A DNA stretch of 64,000 nt, taken from contig CADCXA010000031.1 in assembly GCA_902806565.1 (NCBI GenBank), positions 1 through 64,000 on the forward strand, written 5' to 3'. Both the position numbers and the translations under genes were made by a program. This DNA is from Hypoxylon rubiginosum (lineage: Eukaryota; Ascomycota; Sordariomycetes; Xylariales; Hypoxylaceae). The notes beneath the pieces are model-generated. The model made no database searches, was not told the DNA's origin, and saw nothing but the letters and a program-made list of their open reading frames with translations. The first letter of the stretch is position 1; each line of letters begins with the position of its first letter. Of the stretch, positions 15,970 to 27,499 are shown piece by piece.

Positions 15970-16455
15970 TAAAATATTAATAAATATTTAAATAAAAAGC
16001 GTTAAAATAATATTTTTTATTAAAATTATTAATATAATTTTTATCGCTTTTAATATATAAAATATTAATTTAAATAATATATAATAACTTTTATTTATAT
16101 AATTTTATAATTTAAAACTTAGTAAATTTTTTTTTTAAAAAAAAAAAAACTTTAAAACTTTTTTTTTTTTTTTTAAATCCCTTACTTTTTTTTGTTTTTA
16201 TAATTTATAACTTATATAAAATATTAATTTAAATAATATATAATAATTTTTATTTATATAATTTTATAATTAGTTAAATTACGTAATTTTATAATTAATT
16301 AAATTATATAATTTTATAATTAATTAAATTTAAAAAACTTTAATTATAATTTAAAACCTAGTAAATTATTTTTTTTTTTTAAGAAAAAAAAAAGCTTTAA
16401 AACCTTTTTTTCTTTTTTTAAACCCTTTATTTTTTTTTATTTTTATATTTTCTTT

Positions 16456-16584
16456 TTAATTAACTTTTATTTTTTTTTTATAAAATATATATAAATTAAT
16501 ATATAGTTAAAATTTTATTTTTTTATTTAAATAATAAGTTTTTATAAAAAAAAACCATAATATAATAACCTTTATAAATTTAAG
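16456..16584 (+). repeat. Dispersed repeat, copy C (fully mutated)
   Basis: Third copy, immediately left of copy D. Aligned by eye with copy D it matches without obvious gaps in most of its length, and every substitution seen is G-to-A or C-to-T on this strand. For example GGCGGCGAGCTCCTATAG in copy D corresponds to AAATAATAAGTTTTTATA here. Both strands were therefore hit. Confidence 0.8.
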
Positions 16585-16594
16585 TATTTTTTTT

Positions 16595-16722
16595 TTAATT
16601 AGCTCTTGTCTTCTTTTTACAAGGTGCGCACGGGCCAGTATATGGTTAAGGTTTTATTTTCCTATTTAGGCGGCGAGCTCCTATAGAAAAAAAACACAAT
16701 ATAATAACCCTCGTAAACTTAA
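16595..16722 (+). repeat. Dispersed repeat, copy D (unmutated reference copy)
   Basis: Rightmost copy, with normal base composition (ACAAGGTGCGCACGGGCCAG and GGCGGCGAGCTCCTATAG are intact). It marks the border of the isochore and ends directly against the truncated GMC oxidoreductase. It therefore records the sequence of the repeat before mutation. What element it belongs to is not known. A transposon terminus is possible, but no inverted terminal repeat or target duplication was identified. Confidence 0.75.
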
Positions 16723-16724
16723 GC

Positions 16725-17597
16725 AATGGCTTCCAGCAGCTGGACGGACTTAGCTCCGTTAGCAAAGGCATCATGGACCACAACATCTGCTACGTCAGAT
16801 TTGCCAAAGAAAAGGACGGCGAACTTAAGGTTCCTCTTAACCTCAAGTCCCTAGTGACTATAAGGGGGCAGACCTGCCTTCTCACCGTGACGGTCAACGC
16901 CAACTTTTTCCTAGCTGGTAGCTCCCTCCCAATCAGTCAGTATTATAGTCACAAGGGCCTGATGTCGAAGCCGCGAGACGGGTTCAAAGACCAGGACCAA
17001 TTCGACACCATCGTGAGTGCCATTTTATTCCTTTCAAAAGCCACTATTTTTACGATTTACCTTTTGTTGATCTGTGACCCTTTGCCATGGGACATTACCT
17101 ATCATTCCAAAGTATGGCTAGATTATATTGCCGGAAGTAAATACTAACTTCGTGCGGTGCAGTGTGTCTTGTTCGAGTTCATCGGCGAATTGAGCGACGA
17201 CAACGAGGTGCTCAACCTCCCGAGCACCGACCCGGTCCTCCGCATCGCGCGACCGCCGATGAGTCCGCAGGTGCTATCCGGCATGGAAGACATCACAGGG
17301 ATGATCCGGGACGTGTTCGTGTACCAGAAAACCAAGCCCGCGACCACGGATCCGGCCCCCCGCCCGATCCTCATGGGGTTCGGCGTGTTCGCGCACGAGG
17401 CCGGCACGATGCGCATGGGCGGGCCCGACTCGCCGGATGCCGGCGTCGTCGACACCGACTTGAAGGTCAAGACCTTCGACAACCTCTACGCCTGCGACAT
17501 GTCCGTGTTCCCGGTCTGCCCCGAGGCGAACCCGGCGCTGACGCTGACGGCCCTGTCGCTCCGTCTCGCGGACCATCTGGCCCCGGAGGCGTCTTGA
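16725..17597 (+). pseudogene. 5'-truncated GMC oxidoreductase (C-terminal part)
   Basis: Two exons encode the C-terminal part of a glucose-methanol-choline family FAD oxidoreductase. Exon 1 (about 16,725-17,012) reads from NGFQQLDGLSSVSKGIMDHN and includes a QYYSHKGLMSKPRDGF-like stretch. The intron is 17,013-17,162 (GTGAGT donor, TACTAAC branch point at 17,142-17,148, CAG acceptor, phase 0). Exon 2 ends at 17,597 and carries HEAGTMRMG followed by NLYACDMSVFPVCPEANPAL, the conserved C-terminal GMC signature with the active-site His and Asn region. The N-terminal FAD-binding part, which in this family is more than half the protein, is absent, because the repeat at 16,595-16,722 sits where it should be. 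Exon 2 is much more GC-rich than its surroundings. It is probably a non-functional relic cut by repeat insertion or rearrangement, but a misassembly at the isochore border cannot be excluded. Confidence 0.75.
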
Positions 17598-18756
17598 GGT
17601 TGAACGCGCATTTGCATTGGTTCATGAAGACTGTTTCAATTAGGAATCTGCCGCTTATTGATGCGTAGTCACTCATTTGTGAAGATCTAGTAGGAAAATA
17701 AAGCTATTATGTCTGACATTGACACTCGAAATCGATGATACCTCACGATGTTCATGATATTTTCATGTTATGGCAATATGGCAATCTTGAGTAGACGCAA
17801 GCAAGGCGCGTGCCTATATCAACAGTAAAGTGAGTTCTGGAGCTGTGATATCAGCAAGATCTAGGCAGAAATGACGATTAATCATTGTAAACACTAGGTA
17901 CATAATGATGTCCCGAATTGCTAATAAGAGCCTTGTATGTAGGTAGAGCCACTCGCTTCGGACACATTCGATGACTGGATATTTTACGTCACGACGGTCT
18001 TCCCTCGGAGCTCTAGTATGCATGGGCTCGGGAGATTTATGATACATATCTTTAAGGGATGGTTGCCCCTGCTCTCTCCCATCCTAAAGGTGTTTGCTCC
18101 TGTCACACATCAGTTCCAAATCCGACGGTGGTCCCGCGTTCTGAAAAAGGTGGGCGCAGCTTCGAGGTGCATTTGGAGTTTGAGGTGTGGCGTTTGGAAG
18201 AAGTGATTCGTGGGGGTTGCGTCCGGGAGAGCCCGCTAATCAAGGATTTTCACGGTTCAATTTGGTGTGTTTAAGAGTGTCACTGTGTAGTGGACACTGA
18301 ATGGTGAGAAGAGGTGAATTCTTGTGATCTAAAAATTGTATTTTTAAAAATACTAAAATTTGATTTATCACATTACCCCTAGCTCGTGCTGGTGCCTATT
18401 ACTCACCGTTTCAGCCGAATCATTTTCATAGAGACTTCTCTCAGTTAAAAGAAACAACAGCTCGGCCATTCACCTGTCCCACCGCTGCCATCGCTAGATA
18501 CTTCTCATACCATGCAAGAAGAAAACGGAATATTGCACAGAATACTCCCGCATTGGTCACACTCAACACATCTAAGTAAACACGGCGTCGAATTCGATAC
18601 TCAATCACGGACGCCAAAAAGACATTGCCGTGAAGATTGCCGCAAGAACTGCTCCCAACAGATTGAAGCTTCCAGTCTCGTCGAAAGCATGTCACTGGTC
18701 GCTCCAGTATCGGCGGGGGTCGGTAAACCATGCATGAATGCTCGAATATATTCTAA
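17598..18756. other. Intergenic region without a recognised gene
   Basis: No open frame with recognisable protein similarity was found. A perfect 16-bp palindrome GTATTTTTAAAAATAC lies near 18,338-18,353. The right part (18,570-18,722) stays open in a frame that could be joined to the next gene by a 46-bp GT-AG intron (18,723-18,768), so an unannotated first exon may lie here. Confidence 0.5.
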
Positions 18757-20955
18757 TTGATCTTGCAGGACGATCGCGGTTGTTTACAACCTATACCCAC
18801 CCATTCACCCGTCTCTCATCAACCAACGGAGCCGGACACCTCACTCAACAACCCACCTGCACCCATTGATCCACCTGCGGCCTCGAATACCGGTATTGAC
18901 TTGGATTTCTCCAGAAAGATAAATAAATGGGTTGAGTCTGTTGATACAGAATCGCTGCCTTCTGAGATGGAAGATTCGGATGACGAAGATGACGAAGCTG
19001 GATCCCAAGCGGAAAAAGGTACAGAGAATTATGACGAGGCCTTACGAAAGAATAACATCCGAGTAGCCAACCCAGACAATATCCCAACTCGCGTCACAGA
19101 ACTTAATGACTATATAACAAGACGGGTTCAGGTCGGAGAATATGGGATCGAGACTCTTGACTATGTAGGGGCTAGCTGGGCAGCGCTTGAGAGGTGTAGA
19201 CGGATTATAGACAACTGCCCCAACGACGCAACGTTTAAGAATATTTTACGCAGTAGCCTACCCCTCGACGCGGGTAACGCCACCAGGCTTTTCATGAACC
19301 TACGGAACACGACGGACAATACAGAACTCGAGTTACTTGCCTTCTCTTGCGACCAACCCTTCGAGGTGGCACATTATAGAGGACTTCCAGCACCCCAAGA
19401 CATCGATGGGGCGCACTCGGATGCTGTGATGGGACTGACAGCCGAATGGCTTCGAAACCATATCAAACATCATTCAAAAGATGATTGGACTTCGGATCGC
19501 GTCTGGCAGGTGGTCGAGAATAAATGCGAGCTTTGTGACCTCGGCCTATTCTTTCCTTTTTTCATTGCGGAGTTCAGTGGCGACCAGTCACTCGAAGCGT
19601 CTGTGCACCGTCTCCGTGGCGCATTCGCAGCAGCTTCACATGCTGAAATACCTTGGATAGGGGAAGACAATATGATTTTCGGGTTGGCGGCCGACAAGAG
19701 CGACGCCGAAATATTCATCGGCTGGGTCGAGCCCGGGGACTTGCCCGAAGGGTATTCGAAGCCGGTGCTCAAACACCGTGTTACGCGTGTAGATACTTTC
19801 TCATTACGATGTGAGCAAGACTTCCACAGGCTGTTCCACGTGTTGATTCGGATCTACTTCTGGGGCCTTGGGGAGAGGAAGCACAAGTTGGAGCGAGAAG
19901 TCGATAGGGAAAAGGTCAACAACGGGGCACGTAATTACCAACAGGAAGCCCATTGGAATTGGCTAGATTCGGTCCTTCCAGGTTCGCCGCCTCCGTATAG
20001 TCCCAGATCTACATCTCCGAGTTTAGACTCTGCTTCAAGCAATTCAAGCAATGGACACAGCTTCGTGCTCGCCGATATAAGGTCCAGAGCGGGTCAGAGA
20101 TTAGCAGACGAAATTAAGGACGCCTCCTCAGCGACGACATTCTCACTAGCCCAATCCATAGTTAGAGGAGGGAAAGATTCCACCCTAAAAGACCTCGGAT
20201 CTAGGATGTATGGACATGGGTTGATATCGAACGGCATCATTACGTGGATAAAATCTCTACCGCTGCGTCAACAAGAGCTGGTAGACGTCTTATCCAAGCC
20301 TATTGACCTCTCAAAAGGAAACTTTAACGAACCTTTTATGCTTAAGGTAGACCGTAAGGGTTTCATCGATGCTTTTGTCAATCAAAACTATGGCGATACT
20401 GGAGCTGCATTCTCTCAATTGGTCATGGGTGCTTTCCCCGTTGCCAGATATAGTTATAGTTATGTACGTCGTCTGTTCATCGCGCGGGAGGTTCATAAAA
20501 AGAATCCTGTGGATGACCTTATTGAAGGTTTCACTAGACAAGCAATTAAACACCGGCATCTTCTCGGATTCAGATACCCGAAAATTTTCAAACAACCTCG
20601 TCCTGATGGTATAGTAGGATTGTCGCATACTTGGTTCCGCAATACCATTAAAAAAGAAGTTTTTCAATGGACTCCAAACCAAGAAGTGGTCGACGACATT
20701 ACGAAAACATTGGCAGATGAGTGTAATGTCTGTAAGGGAAACCTGTACTTTCCTTATTTGCTCGTTCAGTATCAAGACACTCAGTCTATGTACGCCGCCG
20801 ATCACCAACTACGCGGTGCGATTGCGGCTGCATTCCAATCTGGGCTGAAGCGAATAGGGCAGGATCATACACTAATAGGACAAGTTTATCCGTTAGCCCC
20901 TATGTTTCTCACCAAAACTGACCAACTTTACAAGGCTCTTAAACCTTCAAAGTAA
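18757..20955 (+). CDS. Duplicated DUF7924-like domain protein, 3' end replaced by a transposon
   Basis: Open frame of 732 codons. The first in-frame ATG is only at 18,967, so either translation starts there or an upstream exon is spliced in at 18,769. The protein contains the same domain twice. The first copy (about residues 210-400) has DAVMGLTAEWLRNHIK, KCELCDLGLFFPFFIAEF and HRLRGAFAAA. The second (about 640-710) has DGIVGLSHTWFRNTIKK, ECNVCKGNLYFPYLLVQY and HQLRGAIAAA. Both carry a CxxC just before the LFFPF strand. The pattern resembles fungal DUF7924 proteins, which have a restriction-nuclease-like fold, but the E-x-K active-site pair is not preserved in either copy. The last 29 codons are read from a transposon inserted at 20,870 and stop at 20,955; the natural continuation lies at 21,325-21,669. 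The DUF7924 assignment is pattern recognition and moderate only. Confidence 0.6.
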   Translation: MILQDDRGCLQPIPTHSPVSHQPTEPDTSLNNPPAPIDPPAASNTGIDLDFSRKINKWVESVDTESLPSEMEDSDDEDDEAGSQAEKGTENYDEALRKNNIRVANPDNIPTRVTELNDYITRRVQVGEYGIETLDYVGASWAALERCRRIIDNCPNDATFKNILRSSLPLDAGNATRLFMNLRNTTDNTELELLAFSCDQPFEVAHYRGLPAPQDIDGAHSDAVMGLTAEWLRNHIKHHSKDDWTSDRVWQVVENKCELCDLGLFFPFFIAEFSGDQSLEASVHRLRGAFAAASHAEIPWIGEDNMIFGLAADKSDAEIFIGWVEPGDLPEGYSKPVLKHRVTRVDTFSLRCEQDFHRLFHVLIRIYFWGLGERKHKLEREVDREKVNNGARNYQQEAHWNWLDSVLPGSPPPYSPRSTSPSLDSASSNSSNGHSFVLADIRSRAGQRLADEIKDASSATTFSLAQSIVRGGKDSTLKDLGSRMYGHGLISNGIITWIKSLPLRQQELVDVLSKPIDLSKGNFNEPFMLKVDRKGFIDAFVNQNYGDTGAAFSQLVMGAFPVARYSYSYVRRLFIAREVHKKNPVDDLIEGFTRQAIKHRHLLGFRYPKIFKQPRPDGIVGLSHTWFRNTIKKEVFQWTPNQEVVDDITKTLADECNVCKGNLYFPYLLVQYQDTQSMYAADHQLRGAIAAAFQSGLKRIGQDHTLIGQVYPLAPMFLTKTDQLYKALKPSK

Positions 20956-21323
20956 ATCGTAAAATTACAAAACCTTTTAAAAATGAAATATAATTAAGCG
21001 TAACTCATTTAGCTATAATGAATTTATATCTAAGGTTTTAGATCTAAAGCGGCGTTATAATAAAGTTATAAATGATATAGCTCCTAAGAAATATTAATAT
21101 TTTTGGTAAGGCATACATGATTTCAATTATACCTAGGAATAAAACAATCATCGAGGCATTTAATTAAAATCTAAAGACGTAAGCTCAAAGATAAAGCAGT
21201 CTTCTACATATGCCATTTAGTGAAATTATTTTTACAATTTATTTGCCGTCTTAATCGCTGTGTGAAAGTGGTAAGTTTTGGTGAGAAACATAGGGGCTAA
21301 CGGATAAACTTGTCCTATTAGTG
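20870..21323. mobile_element. Non-autonomous TIR transposon (MITE) in an ORF
   Basis: A 454-bp AT-rich element has inverted ends that match perfectly for 50 bp (20,870-20,919 against 21,274-21,323, starting CACTAATAGGACAAG). Weaker inverted similarity continues to about 100 bp. It is flanked by a TA dinucleotide on both sides (20,868-20,869 and 21,324-21,325), the target duplication typical of Tc1/mariner-type elements. It encodes no transposase, so it needs one in trans. Removing the element plus one TA rejoins the interrupted reading frame exactly. The perfectly matched ends suggest a recent insertion. No second copy was seen in this window. Confidence 0.85.
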
Positions 21324-21324
21324 T

Positions 21325-21669
21325 ACTATCTTCGGACTTATGATCGCAAGGCATGTGGCCATACTCTATGTTGCCTGGACCGAAACGGTTCCCCCCGAGC
21401 TTTTCATATTCAACGAAACGATGTTTCAAATGAAACCCATGACCTCCTTCCTCTTTGGAAATCCAGAAGACGTCGCTGCCTTCCAGAACTTTACTCATAA
21501 CATTCAAGCTTGGGGTTCGGGTGAGAGGAGGCAAACTATAGAGGAGGAACTGGCTAAGCAGGTCCGAGAATTGGTACAGGACAAGATCGGGAAATTGCCG
21601 ACGGACAAAGCGGAATCAGAAGGTGAGCAAATCCCAGTGCTCGCACCCGGTACCAAGACCTCTAGGTAG
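21325..21669 (+). pseudogene. Displaced 3' part of the DUF7924-like gene
   Basis: This frame continues the second domain copy of the upstream gene. After the TA at 21,324-21,325 it reads T-IFGLMIARHVAILYVAWTE, which parallels MIFGLAADKSDAEIFIGWVE in the first copy. Next comes FGNPEDVAAFQNFTHNIQAW-GSGERRQTIEEEL, parallel to the RIYFWGLGERKHKLEREV region of the first copy. It stops at 21,669. It is separated from its 5' part only by the 454-bp transposon and is in the correct frame relative to it. It has no start codon of its own in a suitable place, so it is probably not expressed as a functional protein unless the element is removed or spliced out. Confidence 0.7.
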
Positions 21670-22105
21670 TACATCAGCAGCATCGGGACCGGGGTCGCGG
21701 AATTCAACAGCTTCCAAGGCGTCAACTTCGACATCACTCCAGAATTCGGCGGTAGACAAGGCATCTGTCCCACTACCTAAGGCGTCAGACAAGCTGGGTA
21801 CCTGTAATGATAGCACTTGAGAAGATCGAAAGGGGAAAATGATTAATGGGGGGGAAGGGGGGAAGGGGGAAAAGAATGATGATCAATAAAAAGGAGTTGG
21901 ACAATTCGGAGTTAATACCGTTCATCCGCCTCGAGGTGCAAATTCAAAAGATCTCATACTTGGAAGCTTGCAACGTAGGCCAGTCTCACCAGGCCTAAAG
22001 TGACAAATCGACCCGGCCGGTGCCTCGTGTTAACGCTAGATATAAGCTCTAGGAGTATTTGCACAGATCATCAAGGATCGATTATCTTCTCTATTGCTAT
22101 CTGAT
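21670..22105. other. Intergenic, G-rich tract
   Basis: No gene was recognised. A G/A-rich run (AATGGGGGGGAAGGGGGGAAGGGGG-like, about 21,845-21,871) lies just after the interrupted gene and may be part of its old 3' untranslated region. Confidence 0.5.
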
Positions 22106-23293
22106 CTATACTCTATGGACATCTCTGCCGAGGTTTGCCTCATCGTGAGATGCTATTAAAGCTGTAGCAACTATTGATTCCAACGAGGGCAGAAGAGGCG
22201 CTAGGTCGTCTCTCTCTGGGTGAAGTTGGAGGGTGGCTTGCGTGATCTCGTATATTTCGTTGGAGGATAGTGTGATGGGTATCCTCTCTTGGTGAAAGTC
22301 ATTGGTATACGATCTTTTTGTGTTAGGATCGGTGCTATCATCCAATGGATTATACCTTCGTTCCGAAAATTCTAGTTCAACATTAAAGGTATAAGTTTCA
22401 TATAGTCTCTGCTTACTCTGCCTTTCTTGTCTGTCTATGATATATGTCAGTAAAGCTTAGATACCTAGGTACCTAGGGAGGTAGACGGGTAAATAGGCGC
22501 GCATAGGAAAGCTTCAGCACTGACCATGGTGGAATGTACAGCGAATTGCTTTGCCGTTATAGTAACAGTTGGCACAGGCACCCTGAAGGTCGTATTCCAT
22601 ATCCCACGACGCAACGACGCAAGAATCCCAAAACCCCTTTCCTTCTGTACAGTTTTGACACTTAGCTCGGTGCGATTTACGTGTCCCTGATGGCTGAAGC
22701 AGAGCTGCGTTGATATTCAATTGTAGCGAACCTTTGAAGCCTTTTCTTGAACTAGCGTACTTTGGATTATGGCGTAGTGTATTTCGTGCAGGCAACCTGA
22801 GCAGAGATTGTGTGACGAGGCTCTTCGATTGAGGTATGGAGCTATGCATGGCAGGCGTAATTTTATCCCGATAAGTCCTCTGCACTACATAGAACGCCGA
22901 AGGCGTATCCTTCAGCGAGGTCGTCCCTTGCTTTGTCGCAGATGGTGCAGGTGCAGGTGGGACGGATTGATTAGGGGGTGGCGTCAAGTTGGATGAGGTT
23001 GGAGTGGTGGAAGTGGTCGGTGCGATGGTCTGTTGAATACTTTCGAGCGGTAAGGGCAAGCTCAAATCCGTATCGGGAGGTAATGGGTATATTAAGGCAA
23101 GAATCGCGATACAGTCATGATAAGCAGAGTTGTAATACGATGGAGGTTCCGTACACTTGTCAAGAATGTACTTGTGAGTTTTGTCGGCTATCCGCGTGGT
23201 CAATGCATATCTAACCTTCACGATAGATTCATATGCAAGGGACCTTTCATGTTTGGGGAAGTCGACTAGTTTCGCACGAAAACCTGGAGCCAT
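22106..23293 (-). CDS. DUF3716-like fungal protein
   Basis: Two exons on the minus strand: 23,293-22,525 and 22,371-22,106, with an intron at 22,372-22,524 (GTCAGT donor, TAG acceptor, phase 1). Joining restores the frame ...CTFHHEFSERRYNPLDD. The N-terminal half is helical and then Pro/Ser/Thr-rich (about residues 85-125). Residues about 213-255 contain C-x2-C-x5-F-W-x2-C-VV followed by GACANCYYNGKAIRCTF, matching the cysteine pattern of the fungal DUF3716 zinc-binding-like domain, which is common in accessory gene sets of Sordariomycetes. Function is unknown. The start ATG at 23,293 begins MAPGFRAKLVDF; an upstream exon is possible. It is transcribed divergently from the chitinase gene, with 360 bp between starts. 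Confidence 0.6.
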
Positions 23294-23653
23294 ACTTTAT
23301 GGCAATGGCGAATGGCGAATGGCGGCTGACAGGGCAGTTGTTCTTTGTTCCTTGTGTTGGTTTTCCTACATACACGAAGGCAATGCCCAAGTTTACGAGG
23401 ATCATTTACCTATCAATAACTCGGGCACATATTGCAAGTGGCAAGACGCGATACCCCTGGTGTCTGGTGGCCGAGCAGCCGGGTACGTATATTCGCGTCG
23501 TGGCTTAGTTTGCCTAGGTCTAATGCTAAGCCACACTGTTCCACCTGAACGAGACAGCCAGACAGCACGACGACGACACGTCAGGGCAGTGGTACATGTT
23601 AACCGGTCTGCCAGTTCATTATAATAAATAGTAACGGTAGAACATCGAATCGT

Positions 23654-25030
23654 ATGCCTAATCGTAGACCTCTTTTCTTTTATATTTTACCAGTCGTCAT
23701 CTTGTTGGGTGCCGTTGTTCTTGCATATTTGCATTACCTCCCTCGCCTCACCCAACTAAAGCTTTCCTACGAATATAACTACCACAATTCACCCCTTATT
23801 CATAATCATAACCAAGTCCCTGCGAAAATGGCCGGACCGCCTCATGGCTACCGCACCGTGGCGTACTTCGTCAACTGGGCCATCTACGGTCGCAAGCACC
23901 GTCCTCAAGACTTGCCTGCCGACAAGCTAACTCACATCTTGTACGCCTTCGCGAATGTGCGCCCGGAGTCGGGCGAGGTCTATCTCACCGATACGTGGGC
24001 CGACACGGACATCCACTGGGAGGGTGACAGCTGGAACGACAGCGGCACCAACCTGTACGGGTGCCTGAAGCAGCTCAACCTACTCAAGCGACGGAACCGC
24101 CAGCTCAAGGTCTTGCTATCCGTCGGTGGGTGGACGTACAGCAGCAATTTTAAGCAGCCCGCATCCACGCCGCAAGGTCGTTCTACCTTCGCCAGCTCCT
24201 GCGTAGAACTGATCAAGAACCTGGGCTTCGACGGCATCGACATCGATTGGGAGTACCCGCAGTCGCCCGCCGAAGCTGCGGACTTCGTCGCCTTGCTACG
24301 TGCCGTGCGGGAAGCCATGGACGCCTACAGCCGCACTCTCCCGACCCCTCATCACTTCGAACTCACTGTAGCGTGCCCGGCTGGCGCGCAGAACTACTCC
24401 AAGCTGGATCTGCCCGCCATGGACCGGCTGCTAGACTTCTGGAACCTGATGGCCTACGACTACGCCGGATCCTGGGACCCCGTGTCCGGACACCAAGCCA
24501 ATCTGTTCCCGAGCGGAACCAACCCGCGCGCGACGCCCTTCAGTACGACTGCGGCACTCGACTATTACGCGTCGCGCGGCGTGAGAAGCGACAAGATCGT
24601 GCTGGGCATGCCGCTGTACGGGCGCGCATTCCAGGGAACGGACGGGCTTGGGTCGTCGTACAACGGTGTAGGCGAGGGTACGTGGGAAGCGGGCGTACAC
24701 GACTACAAGAAGCTCCCTCTGCCCGGGTCTACGGTCCATGTGGACCGGGATGCGGGAGCGAGCTACTGCTACGAGCCGCACGCGCGCACGCTTGTCAGCT
24801 ACGATACGGTTGACATGGCGCGGCACAAGACGCGGTATCTGAGAGAAGAGCGACGGCTGGGCGGTGCCATGTGGTGGGAGAGCAGCGCGGACAAGGACGG
24901 GCCCGAAAGTCTGATTGCGAACGTGGTCGACGTCCTGGGCGGTCCAGGGGCACTCGACCACACGAAGAACTGCATCGAGTATCCGCACACCAAATATGAC
25001 AACCTTAGGTCCGGATTTCCCAATAACTAA
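23654..25030 (+). CDS. GH18 chitinase with N-terminal membrane anchor
   Basis: Single-exon gene of 458 codons encoding a glycoside hydrolase family 18 chitinase that cleaves beta-1,4-linked N-acetylglucosamine polymers. A hydrophobic segment at residues 7-27 ([20 protein letters not shown]) follows an Arg-rich start and looks like a signal anchor rather than a cleaved peptide. The catalytic barrel begins at about residue 66 ([15 protein letters not shown]). [10 protein letters not shown] lies at 154-163 and the catalytic motif [11 protein letters not shown] at 192-202, with Glu200 as proton donor. MAYDYAGSW and the late Trp ([13 protein letters not shown]) are also present, as in subgroup A fungal chitinases. 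No chitin-binding domain is visible. It is likely a cell-wall or mycoparasitism/morphogenesis enzyme on the outer face of the membrane. GC content is high in the catalytic part. Confidence 0.93.
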   Translation: MPNRRPLFFYILPVVILLGAVVLAYLHYLPRLTQLKLSYEYNYHNSPLIHNHNQVPAKMAGPPHGYRTVAYFVNWAIYGRKHRPQDLPADKLTHILYAFANVRPESGEVYLTDTWADTDIHWEGDSWNDSGTNLYGCLKQLNLLKRRNRQLKVLLSVGGWTYSSNFKQPASTPQGRSTFASSCVELIKNLGFDGIDIDWEYPQSPAEAADFVALLRAVREAMDAYSRTLPTPHHFELTVACPAGAQNYSKLDLPAMDRLLDFWNLMAYDYAGSWDPVSGHQANLFPSGTNPRATPFSTTAALDYYASRGVRSDKIVLGMPLYGRAFQGTDGLGSSYNGVGEGTWEAGVHDYKKLPLPGSTVHVDRDAGASYCYEPHARTLVSYDTVDMARHKTRYLREERRLGGAMWWESSADKDGPESLIANVVDVLGGPGALDHTKNCIEYPHTKYDNLRSGFPNN

Positions 25031-26894
<1,864 letters not shown>

Positions 26895-27499
26895 ATGGTC
26901 AAGAAGAGAAAGAACAACGGCCGCAACAAGAAGGGCCGCGGCCACGTCAAGCCCATCCGATGCAGCAACTGCTCGCGATGCACCCCCAAGGACAAGGCCA
27001 TCAAGCGCTTCACCATCCGAAACATGGTCGAGTCTGCTGCCATTCGTACGTTTGATGCTGCGCCAGCATTCACCACCCATTCCCCTCCCCTCCGTACGTA
27101 GAAACATCCGCTAACTCGAGTCTCTCGCAGGTGATATCTCGGATGCCTCCGTCTTCGCCGAATACACGGTTCCCAAGATGTACCTCAAACTGCAGTACTG
27201 CGTCTCTTGTGCCATTCACGGCAAGATCGTCCGGTACGTCGTTCCCGTCGGGAGTACGACTACGCGCTCGTTTTTCGGGGCTGCGTATGCGCCTGAGACG
27301 AGCCTTGGTTGAACCTCGAACGCTCCCCTCCTCCCCCCGGCCCCCCTGGCCCCCTCTCAATCAGAACGACACCGGCTAACAATCTCTCTCTAGTGTTCGA
27401 TCGCGCGTAGGCCGCCGTAACAGGGCTCCTCCCCCGCGTGTGCGGTACAACAAGGATGGCAAGAAGGTGACTCCCACCCAGACTGCCAAGGCTACTTAG
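26895..27499 (+). CDS. 40S ribosomal protein eS26
   Basis: Three exons, 26,895-27,045, 27,131-27,233 and 27,394-27,499, give 119 residues, the usual length for this protein. Introns begin with GTACGT in both cases and end in GCAG and CTAG. CTAAC branch points are visible (about 27,110 and 27,374). The frame closes as phase 1 then phase 2. The protein begins [20 protein letters not shown] and has the zinc-binding [14 protein letters not shown] segment and [13 protein letters not shown]. The C-terminal tail is [15 protein letters not shown]. eS26 sits at the mRNA exit channel of the small ribosomal subunit. Confidence 0.95.

Larger units (their letters stand above)
1..16595. repeat. AT isochore, RIP-degraded repeat DNA
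   Basis: The whole stretch is almost exclusively A and T, with isolated C or G, and has no open frame of useful length on either strand. Composition changes abruptly at about 16,595-16,725 to ordinary gene-like DNA. In Pezizomycotina such isochores are made by repeat-induced point mutation, which converts C to T in duplicated DNA. Direct evidence for that here is the repeat pair at 16,456-16,584 and 16,595-16,722, whose differences are all transitions of that type. The original elements are probably transposons, but no protein domain can be recognised. No gene, tRNA or centromere signature was seen. Confidence 0.9.

Noticed and set aside
1..16595. Mitochondrial DNA or centromere as the source of the AT-rich block
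   Set aside because: No mitochondrial genes or tRNAs are recognisable. The paired mutated and unmutated repeats explain the composition by RIP. A centromeric role cannot be judged from sequence alone.
17162..17668. 168-codon plus-strand frame overlapping the GMC exon
   Set aside because: Arg/His-rich shadow frame of the GC-rich GMC oxidoreductase exon.
18512..18760. Separate 82-codon gene before the DUF7924-like gene
   Set aside because: No similarity, and its frame does not join to the next exon through the 46-bp candidate intron.
20868..21325. CACTA-superfamily assignment for the MITE, because the ends read CACTA
   Set aside because: The flanks show a 2-bp TA duplication rather than the 3-bp duplication of CACTA elements, so a Tc1/mariner-type origin is preferred.
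24247..24988. Long open frames on both strands inside the chitinase
   Set aside because: Shadows caused by high GC in the true coding frame; the GH18 motifs are only in the plus frame starting at 23,654.
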